Shown here: positions 36,267 to 43,665 of the stretch, one piece after another
Layout: the number at the start of each line of letters is the position of its first letter
How positions within the stretch are numbered: position 1 is the first letter of the stretch
Assembly (NCBI GenBank): GCA_027488435.1
Contig: JAIYBR010000221.1
Location: 1 to 43,665, forward strand
DNA length: 43,665 bases
Source of the DNA: Flavobacteriales bacterium
Lineage (GTDB): Bacteria; Bacteroidota; Bacteroidia; Flavobacteriales_D; Sanyastnellaceae
Direction of reading: 5' to 3'
The notes under the pieces: generated by a model
Seen by the model: only the letters and a program-made list of their open reading frames with translations
What the model was told of the DNA's origin: nothing
Databases searched by the model: none
Position numbers and translations under genes: made by a program

Positions 36267-38633
36267 ATGTCTAAAACGTTTGAAACGCCCGACTATATTC
36301 TCACCGAAGAGAAGATCCGTCAACGTATGCTCGATGACTATCGCTTAGCGTGTATTTCGCGCGAGGCTTCTCTGTTAGGAAGAAAGGAAGTCCTGACCGG
36401 AAAAGCCAAGTTCGGAATCTTTGGTGATGGAAAGGAGTTGGCGCAAATTGCGCTTGCTAAGCAGTTCAAACCGGGCGATTGGCGTAGCGGTTACTACCGC
36501 GACCAGACGCTTATGATGGCCATTGAGCAGTTGACAGTGCAGCAGTATTTCGCAGCACTATACGCGCATACCGATATTGAGCATGAACCTGCAAGTGGCG
36601 GAAGACAAATGGGCGGACACTATGCCACGCGTTTTTTGAACGAGGACGGATCGTGGAAGAATGTCGCCGAACTGAAAAATTCATCAGCCGATATTTCACC
36701 GACAGCAGGACAAATGCCGCGTCTTGTTGGGCTGGCGCAGGCTTCCAAACTTTATCGTAATCTGCCGGAATTGCAAGACCATACCCAGTTCAGCAATAAG
36801 GGTAATGAGGTAGCTTTCGGAACCATCGGTGACGCTTCAACCAGTGAGGGACTTTTTTGGGAAAGTATGAATGCGGCTGCTGTGCTAGGCATACCCATGT
36901 GCATGAGCGTGTGGGACGACGGTTGGGGTATCTCCGTACCAAAGAAATTTCAGACCGTCAAGGAAAGTATTTCTGAAGCATTGAAAGGTTTTGAGAAAAC
37001 AACTACGACCAACGGAATTAAGATATTCAAAGCAAAGGGATGGAATTATCCTGAGCTCCTCATGACGTACGAGAAGGCAGTCAACTATTGCCGTGAAAAT
37101 CATATTCCCGTTTTAGTTCATGTGGAAGAAATTACGCAGCCGCAAGGTCACAGTACGAGCGGTTCACACGAGCGATATAAATCAAAAGAGCTTTTATCTT
37201 GGTATGAACAATACGACTGCATAGAACAGTTCAAGAAGTTCATCATTACCGATGGCTCTGCCAGCGAAAAGGAATTGGATGATATTCGCGAAGCGGCCAG
37301 AAAACAAGTACGTGAAGAACAAAAGAAGGCTTGGAGTGCTTATCGAGCCGATGTAGATTCCGACATTGTGACGTGCGTTGCGACTATCGAGGCGCTAGGT
37401 ACAGAAAGCGCAATGGCAATCGCGTCTGAACTTCGCAAGACTCTAGATCCTATTCGCAAAGATGCTTTTGTAGCCGGTAAGAAAGCCTTGCGTTTGAACG
37501 CCAAGGTTGCAGCGGCTCCGCAGCTTGAGTCGGTTTTGCAAGCCTTGCGCGATAAATGCGAAGACCGTTACTCAGGTCAACTATACAACGAATCAACTTC
37601 ATCGGCTTTGTCAGTAACACCGGTGCCTCCACAGTATGATTCACAACCCGAAATGGTTGATGGTCGCGTCATCATTCGCGATAATTGGGATTATGTGTTG
37701 CGCACCCAACCGGAGACACTCATCTTCGGGGAAGACGTTGGTAAGATAGGCGGTGTTAACCAGACAGCAGAGGGCTTGCAGGAAAAATACGGGGATTTGC
37801 GTGTGAGCGATACCGGGATTCGCGAAGCTACTATTATCGGACAAGGCATTGGAATGGCCATGCGTGGCTTGCGCCCCATTGCCGAAATTCAGTATCTCGA
37901 TTATTTATACTACGCGTTGCAAATAATGCGCGACGATTTAGCAACTGTTCATTGGCGAACGCGCGGAGGCCAGCGCGCTCCGCTCATCATATCGACGCGA
38001 GGTCATCGACTTGAAGGTGTATGGCATGCAGGAAGCCCGATGGCTGCTATCATCAGCAGCGTTCGCGGAATGCATGTGTGCGTGCCACGCAATATGACAC
38101 AAGCTGCCGGCATGTACAACACGTTGCTTGCAGCGCAAGAACCTGCTTTAGTAGTGGAGTGTTTAAATGGATATCGATCGAAAGAGCCCATGCCAACGAA
38201 TATTGGGGAATTCAGAATACCATTAGGCGTTCCTGAAATAGTTCGCGAGGGCAGTGATGTGACGATTGTTTCGTATGGTTCAACCATCCATATATGTTTG
38301 CAAGCGGCCCAAATGCTCGAGGAGAGCGGATTACAGGCAGAAGTAATCGATGTGAGAACCCTGCTGCCTTTCGATCGTAATCACAGTATTGTCGAATCGC
38401 TGAAGAAAACGAATCGCATTCTTTTCGTTGATGAAGACGTACCAGGAGGCGCAACTGCCTTTATGCTCAACGAGGTTATCAATATGCAGGGTGGTTACCG
38501 TTATTTGGATGCTCAACCGCAAACACTTTCAGCTCAGCCGCATTTACCTGCCTATGGAAGTGATGGTGATTACTTCAGCAAGCCGTCGGCAGAGGATGTA
38601 TATGATAAAGTCAGAGAACTTTGTGCTTCCTGA
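36267..38633 (+). CDS. 2-oxoisovalerate/branched-chain 2-oxoacid dehydrogenase E1, fused alpha and beta subunits
   Basis: N-terminal half E1-alpha-like (YYRDQTLMMAI, TIGDASTSEGLFWESMNAAAVLGIPMCMSVWDDGWGISVP); C-terminal half E1-beta-like (IFGEDVGKIGGVNQTAEGLQEKYGDLRVSDTGIREATIIGQGIGMAMRGLRPIAEIQYLDYLYYALQ). Confidence 0.94.
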   Translation: MSKTFETPDYILTEEKIRQRMLDDYRLACISREASLLGRKEVLTGKAKFGIFGDGKELAQIALAKQFKPGDWRSGYYRDQTLMMAIEQLTVQQYFAALYAHTDIEHEPASGGRQMGGHYATRFLNEDGSWKNVAELKNSSADISPTAGQMPRLVGLAQASKLYRNLPELQDHTQFSNKGNEVAFGTIGDASTSEGLFWESMNAAAVLGIPMCMSVWDDGWGISVPKKFQTVKESISEALKGFEKTTTTNGIKIFKAKGWNYPELLMTYEKAVNYCRENHIPVLVHVEEITQPQGHSTSGSHERYKSKELLSWYEQYDCIEQFKKFIITDGSASEKELDDIREAARKQVREEQKKAWSAYRADVDSDIVTCVATIEALGTESAMAIASELRKTLDPIRKDAFVAGKKALRLNAKVAAAPQLESVLQALRDKCEDRYSGQLYNESTSSALSVTPVPPQYDSQPEMVDGRVIIRDNWDYVLRTQPETLIFGEDVGKIGGVNQTAEGLQEKYGDLRVSDTGIREATIIGQGIGMAMRGLRPIAEIQYLDYLYYALQIMRDDLATVHWRTRGGQRAPLIISTRGHRLEGVWHAGSPMAAIISSVRGMHVCVPRNMTQAAGMYNTLLAAQEPALVVECLNGYRSKEPMPTNIGEFRIPLGVPEIVREGSDVTIVSYGSTIHICLQAAQMLEESGLQAEVIDVRTLLPFDRNHSIVESLKKTNRILFVDEDVPGGATAFMLNEVINMQGGYRYLDAQPQTLSAQPHLPAYGSDGDYFSKPSAEDVYDKVRELCAS

Positions 38634-38761
38634 GGTGGTTGAATAAGACACCTCAAACTATACCAATTGCTTGCCTTCGGAGCGTGGAATCGTTTACTTT
38701 TGAAAGAATAAAACCACAGCTTATTCCTTCGTTCGATGCGAAGGATCGATAATCACCATCA

Positions 38762-41700
38762 ATGGCGCGTTCACGAATAATCTTTTGCCTTATAGGTCTT
38801 GTTCTTTTCTTGAAAGGCAACCTTGTTGGTCAAACCGAGAGTCAACCTTATTCGCGCACGCTGACCAAAATCGATGAGTCTAGCTTCTTGGTCACCATAA
38901 AAATCAATATGCCCAATGCAAGTGATGTAATTCGCGTGTTGGAAGCATTACCTGAAAGTGCCGAATTGCTGGTTCAAGAGTCCGGTGGATCCATCACAGA
39001 GGTAACTGATCAAACTGTCAAGTTCATTTGGTTTAGGAGTTCAACTACCATGCTCACATCGCAGTATGTGGTTCGCTATTCGAATCAGGCCATGTTGAAT
39101 GGTGCCATCAGCGGTGAATTCATGCAGCTCGACTCCGATAGGGAGCTTTTGCAAATTGTAAAGTCTCCCGTCATTTCTTCCATGCTGAATACACAGCCAA
39201 GTTCATCTGAAAACCAACCGACAGAAGACAAGGAAACTACATCCGGTGAGTTCGAAGTAAGCGGACGTGTTTATGACGAAGTAACGGGAGAACCTCTCAT
39301 TGGTGCTGTGATTGGCGACGCAGCGAGCGGCAATGGAACGACGACCGATCTAGACGGAAACTTCAGTTTCAAGATTTCACAGTTGCCAACAACGCTTCAA
39401 ATTTCTCTGGTTGGTTATACTTCTCAGGAGTTAGTCATAGCCTCAGCGGAAAAGCCTTTGGATATAAGGCTTTCATCGAATGAAAGTCTGTTGAAGGATG
39501 TGAATATCGTTTCAGACCGCATCCTGGAAAGGCAGAAAATGAATCCACTTACGGTAGAAAGTATGGATGCGATTGCCATCAAGGAAGTTCCCACGGGTAA
39601 TTTCTACGAGGGATTAGCTGCACTCAAAGGTGTCGATATTGCTTCGGCTAGTTTGGGATTCCGAATCATTAATACGCGCGGTTTCAATAGCACGTCTCCG
39701 GTGCGCGTGCTGCAACTGATTGATGGAGTAGACAATCAGTCACCCGGATTGAATTTCTCACTTGGAAATTTCTTGGGAGCACCTGATCTGGACGTGAAGT
39801 CGGTGGAGGTTGTTCAAGGAGCGAGTAGTGCTTATTATGGCCCTGGTGCATTCAATGGCGTAATCAGCATGGAAACAAAGAATCCATTTCTGACGCCCGG
39901 ACTAACCGCCAATCTGAAAGTCGGGGAGAGGAGCATGGTACAACCCAGTGTGCGATGGGCTGATTTTTTCCGAAACAAGAATGGCCATCCCTGGTTTGCC
40001 TATAAGTTGAATGTTCTCTACCTCGCAGCTGAGGATTGGCAAGCGACAAATTATACTCCCATTTATGGTTCGTCAGACGGAAGCAATAATCCCGGTCGAT
40101 TTGATGCGGTCAATATTTATGGCGACGAGTATTTCCCGGCTAACGACTATTCAACTGCATCTCCTTCATCGCAACAGTATAGAGGAGTTGGTGCTTTCTA
40201 CCGAACAGGGTATAGGGAGGAGGATTTGGTTGATTATGACACTGAAAATTTGAAGGTGAGTGCAGCGGCCCACTTTCGTTTGAAGCCCGAACTTGAATAC
40301 GATTCACCTGAACTCATACTTCAGTCGAATTTTGGTCAGGGCACTACTGTATATCAGGGCGACAACCGATTTAGTTTGCGTAATATTCTCTTCTACCAGA
40401 ACCGAATAGAGCTGCGAAAAAATAAGAAGTACTTTCTGCGTGCTTATGCTACTCATGAAAATGCGGGCGACAGTTACGACCCGTACTTCACAGCTAAGCG
40501 ATTGCAAGAGGATGCTCGATCGAATGAAGACTGGGCTTCGGTGTACCTCAAGTATTGGCAACAGAAGGTTATTCCGCGAATGAATGCGCTGGGTTACCCG
40601 AATTTACAGTTAAACCCAGCCTGGCCGGGCCCGGTGCTCGACCCATATTACGAACAGTTTTTCTTGCCTTACAGTAATACAGTCTGGATGAATACGTACA
40701 GTGATTCTCTTGCGCAATGGCATCATTGGGTTGAGAATCTCACCAATAACGGGAACGCCGGGATACCCATGGATAGCCTTGGCTACTATTCCCCAGGAAC
40801 AGATCAATTCAATACTGCCTTCAATAGAATTACTTCAGGTAAAAACAACGAAAAGGAACAAGGCACGAAATTCTATGATAGGTCAGCGTTGTACCAATTG
40901 CAAGGTGAATATCAATGGTCTTTTTCTCGACTGGATGAATTGAGAGTAGGGTTTAGTGGCCGTTTGTACACTCCAGATTCGGATGGTACTATTTTCATTG
41001 ATACGCTCACAGAAACAATAACCGGCGATGCCGCGTCGGGTTTCGATACTACGTACAGCAAAAACAGATTTACAAATTATCAATATGGATTTTACGTAGG
41101 GATGGAAAAGAAGGTGGCCGACAAATGGGTATTCAGCGCTACCATGAGAGCCGATAAAAATCAAAATTTTGACGCTGTTTTTTCGCCGGCAGCATCTGTG
41201 GTTTTTTCACCAAGGTCCAATCATTTCTTGCGTTTATCTTTTACCAGCGCAGTTCGCAATCCAACTTTGACCGACCAGTACCTCAACCTGAACGTGGGGC
41301 CGGCAATTCTGAGGGGGAATTTGGAGGGGGCCGACAGCCTTATCACAGTCGATTCATTCATCAAATGGCGTGATACGCAAAAAGCCTCATCGTTGGAATA
41401 TTTCAATGTAGATCCAATACGTCCGGAACAAGCTCAGTCAATAGAAGTGGGGTATAGGGCAACATTGAACAATCGCCTTTTCCTGGATGTTTCGGCATTT
41501 AGCACATTCTATAAAAACTTCATAGGTTATCGCATTGGAATTGACGCTCCTTTCACTGAGTCAGGTCAAATCGAGAATTTGTCTCAGATTCGTGTTTATC
41601 GATATGCTGCCAACAGTTCAAATGAGGTCGTTTCGCAAGGCGCCAATCTTGGTGTCAATTATTACTACTGGAAGCAACATGCCTTTTCATTCAACTATTC

Positions 41701-42073
41701 ATTCAATAAACTGGTGAAAAAGCAGGAAGATGACCCTATAATTCCAGCATTCAATACCCCTCTTCACAAATTCAACGTGGGAGTTAACGGACGAGAGCTA
41801 TGGCCGAACAGCGTAGGTAATACCTGGGGCTATGCTTTGAATTATAAGTGGGTCGATGATTATTTCTGGGAAGGTTCACCCCAATTTACAGGTCCGGTAC
41901 CGGGCTTTACCATACTGGATGCACAAGTAAACTATTCACTTAAGAAATCGGGTGTCAACTTCAAGCTTGGTTGCTCGAATTTGCTCAATAACCTTCACAT
42001 CGAAGCATACGGAGGACCATTAATTGGTCGAATGGCATTTTTTGCCATTCAGTATGAGTGGGATAAAAACTGA
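38762..42073 (+). CDS. TonB-dependent receptor with additional N-terminal domain before the carboxypeptidase-regulatory-like domain
   Basis: FEVSGRVYDEVTGEPLIGAVIGDAASGNGTTTDLDGNFSFKI...LKGVDIASASLGFRIINTRGFNSTSPVRVLQLIDGVDNQSPGLNFSLGNFLGAPDLDVKSVEVVQGASSAYYGPGAFNGVISMETKNP. Confidence 0.94.
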   Translation: MARSRIIFCLIGLVLFLKGNLVGQTESQPYSRTLTKIDESSFLVTIKINMPNASDVIRVLEALPESAELLVQESGGSITEVTDQTVKFIWFRSSTTMLTSQYVVRYSNQAMLNGAISGEFMQLDSDRELLQIVKSPVISSMLNTQPSSSENQPTEDKETTSGEFEVSGRVYDEVTGEPLIGAVIGDAASGNGTTTDLDGNFSFKISQLPTTLQISLVGYTSQELVIASAEKPLDIRLSSNESLLKDVNIVSDRILERQKMNPLTVESMDAIAIKEVPTGNFYEGLAALKGVDIASASLGFRIINTRGFNSTSPVRVLQLIDGVDNQSPGLNFSLGNFLGAPDLDVKSVEVVQGASSAYYGPGAFNGVISMETKNPFLTPGLTANLKVGERSMVQPSVRWADFFRNKNGHPWFAYKLNVLYLAAEDWQATNYTPIYGSSDGSNNPGRFDAVNIYGDEYFPANDYSTASPSSQQYRGVGAFYRTGYREEDLVDYDTENLKVSAAAHFRLKPELEYDSPELILQSNFGQGTTVYQGDNRFSLRNILFYQNRIELRKNKKYFLRAYATHENAGDSYDPYFTAKRLQEDARSNEDWASVYLKYWQQKVIPRMNALGYPNLQLNPAWPGPVLDPYYEQFFLPYSNTVWMNTYSDSLAQWHHWVENLTNNGNAGIPMDSLGYYSPGTDQFNTAFNRITSGKNNEKEQGTKFYDRSALYQLQGEYQWSFSRLDELRVGFSGRLYTPDSDGTIFIDTLTETITGDAASGFDTTYSKNRFTNYQYGFYVGMEKKVADKWVFSATMRADKNQNFDAVFSPAASVVFSPRSNHFLRLSFTSAVRNPTLTDQYLNLNVGPAILRGNLEGADSLITVDSFIKWRDTQKASSLEYFNVDPIRPEQAQSIEVGYRATLNNRLFLDVSAFSTFYKNFIGYRIGIDAPFTESGQIENLSQIRVYRYAANSSNEVVSQGANLGVNYYYWKQHAFSFNYSFNKLVKKQEDDPIIPAFNTPLHKFNVGVNGRELWPNSVGNTWGYALNYKWVDDYFWEGSPQFTGPVPGFTILDAQVNYSLKKSGVNFKLGCSNLLNNLHIEAYGGPLIGRMAFFAIQYEWDKN

Positions 42074-42175
42074 TTTTCCAATCTTCCTGTTTATAAGTAA
42101 GCGTTGCTCAGGTGCAGCACTATCAGATTTTTGTAGATTGCACTGCAATTTCATAAACCATTTAATCTTTTAACC

Positions 42176-43665
42176 ATGAACAAAATTTCTACTCTATTTC
42201 TGGCTTTGGCCATGTTAGTGTATTCGGGTTCATCTGCTCAACGCTACCTCACCGAGGTTTTCGAGTCAGTTGATGTACAGTCGAATGTAACCTATGGCGT
42301 AAACGCTACTGTTATTGCTTATGCGCAGTTGGGGCAGGCAATTCCACAACCTTTGTTAATGGACGTGTACACTCCTAGCGGTGATACCGTTTCTAATCGT
42401 CCTGTTATTTTGTATTTCCACACGGGAAACTTCCTGCCAACTCCGCAAAATGGCAGCACTAGCGGAACAAAGACCGACCTGAATGTGGTTGAAATGTGTT
42501 CACGTTTGGCTCGTATGGGTTACGTTGTTGCTTCTTGCGATTATCGCCTAGGTTGGAATCCGGTTGCAACCACTCAGGAAGAACGCGTTAACACGCTCAT
42601 CAATGCTGCATACCGTGGTGTTCAAGATTGCAGAACGGCCATTCGTTATTTCCGTAAAACTGAGGCGGAGAATGCTAACCCATTCGGCATTGATCCTTCC
42701 CGTATCTGCGTATGGGGACAAGGCACAGGTGGATACATTTCCTTCGCCGCTGCGACCATCAATGAATATGCTGACATAGCTATTCCAAAATTCACTCGTC
42801 AAATTGAAGTGCCACCAGGTTCTGGTAATTTCATCACGGTGCCTATGGTTATCGAGGCGATCAACGGGGATATTTTCGGAACTTCTCTAGGAATTAATCC
42901 GGCGGATAATGATACACTTTGCTATCCTAACCACGTGGGTTACTCTTCTGACTTTAATGTTATGGTCAACATGGGTGGTGCTTGTGGTGACAGCTCATGG
43001 GTAACTGAAGAAGATGTTCCCATGATATCATTCCATGCTCCATTGGATCTATTCGCTCCTTATGGAATCGGAACTGTTATCGTTCCCGGATTCAATCTTC
43101 CTGTAGTGGAAGTAAGCGGTAGTTATCATGTTCAGCAAATGGCTAATGCTTTCGGTTTGAATGCTTCATTTGCTGCAGCAGATGTTCAAGGTGACATCTT
43201 TACTGCGCAGGCAAACATTTACAACGACGGTTATTTTGGATTGTACCCTTTAAATCGTCCTGTATCTGCAGCCGCTGACAGCGCTCCTTGGGAATGGTGG
43301 AATGCGGACAATCCCAATAATGCGAATGGTTTGTTAACGAACCCTGATATGTCTATGGAAAAGGGTATGACCTACTTAGACACGATTCAGGGTTATGCAG
43401 CTACTAGAATCATGTGCGCCATGCAATTGCCTGGCAATCCATGTGAAGCTTCTGTAGATATAAATGAGGTAGAGTCTGAGTTTAAACTTTATCCAAATCC
43501 AACAACCGGTATTTTCACTGTAAGCGCTGCGAATGGCTCAGCGATTCAAATGCTTGATGTATACGACGTGGCAGGCCGACGCGTAATGAGCATGAATCCA
43601 TTACGTTCGAATGTTACGATGGATATCACCGATTTGCCTCGCGGTATGTATACTATTCAACTGCG
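42176..43665 (+). CDS. Alpha/beta-hydrolase-fold secreted protein with T9SS type A sorting domain (truncated by window end)
   Basis: MNKISTLFLALAMLVYSGSSAQ signal peptide; LLMDVYTPSGDTVSNRPVILYFHTGNF; YVVASCDYRLGWNP...YRGVQDCRTAIRYFRK...VWGQGTGGYISFAAA; C-terminal EVESEFKLYPNPTTGIFTVSAANGSAIQMLDVYDVAGRRVMSM. Absent from the ORF track because it is open at the 3' edge. Confidence 0.9.
   Translation, partial: MNKISTLFLALAMLVYSGSSAQRYLTEVFESVDVQSNVTYGVNATVIAYAQLGQAIPQPLLMDVYTPSGDTVSNRPVILYFHTGNFLPTPQNGSTSGTKTDLNVVEMCSRLARMGYVVASCDYRLGWNPVATTQEERVNTLINAAYRGVQDCRTAIRYFRKTEAENANPFGIDPSRICVWGQGTGGYISFAAATINEYADIAIPKFTRQIEVPPGSGNFITVPMVIEAINGDIFGTSLGINPADNDTLCYPNHVGYSSDFNVMVNMGGACGDSSWVTEEDVPMISFHAPLDLFAPYGIGTVIVPGFNLPVVEVSGSYHVQQMANAFGLNASFAAADVQGDIFTAQANIYNDGYFGLYPLNRPVSAAADSAPWEWWNADNPNNANGLLTNPDMSMEKGMTYLDTIQGYAATRIMCAMQLPGNPCEASVDINEVESEFKLYPNPTTGIFTVSAANGSAIQMLDVYDVAGRRVMSMNPLRSNVTMDITDLPRGMYTIQL

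Noticed and set aside
36267-38633. E1 alpha-beta fusion as a novel gene fusion
   Set aside because: Fused branched-chain/2-oxoacid dehydrogenase E1 proteins are already known in Bacteroidota; ordinary.
38631-38655. Hairpin TGAGGTG-N11-CACCTCA at the end of the E1 dehydrogenase gene
   Set aside because: Stem overlaps the stop codon and lacks a U-tract; not strong enough to call a terminator.

Overview
The window is a gene-dense chromosomal segment from a Bacteroidota (Flavobacteriales-like) bacterium. That placement is inferred from T9SS C-terminal domains, TonB-dependent receptors, BshC, DUF5916/GSCFA proteins and TAnnTTTG-type promoter boxes. I see about 40 coding regions and no tRNA, rRNA, CRISPR array or convincing mobile element. 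Most genes are housekeeping or envelope functions: RNase Y, ZapA, M23 peptidase, ACMSD-like amidohydrolase, MltG, Wza/RfbC/lytic transglycosylase cluster, photolyase, ABC exporter, BshC, RuvX, DapD, heptosyltransferase, PsuG and a fused branched-chain 2-oxoacid dehydrogenase E1. The most unusual locus is 8825-9325 (-). It is a dodecin-like oligomerisation domain fused in frame to a 92-aa Lys/Ala/Pro histone H1-like tail with a possible internal start, so it may be a dodecameric nucleoid-condensing protein. Other points of interest are: (i) TAnnTTTG boxes only 4-7 nt upstream of several start codons, suggesting leaderless or near-leaderless mRNAs; (ii) a T9SS-targeted alpha/beta-hydrolase whose nucleophile elbow reads GQGTG (Ser replaced by Gly); (iii) an ECF sigma / single-TM protein / barrel-like protein / type-B CTD secreted protein cluster; (iv) a TonB receptor with an extra N-terminal domain. 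All homology calls are by eye from the translated sequence; no database was searched.
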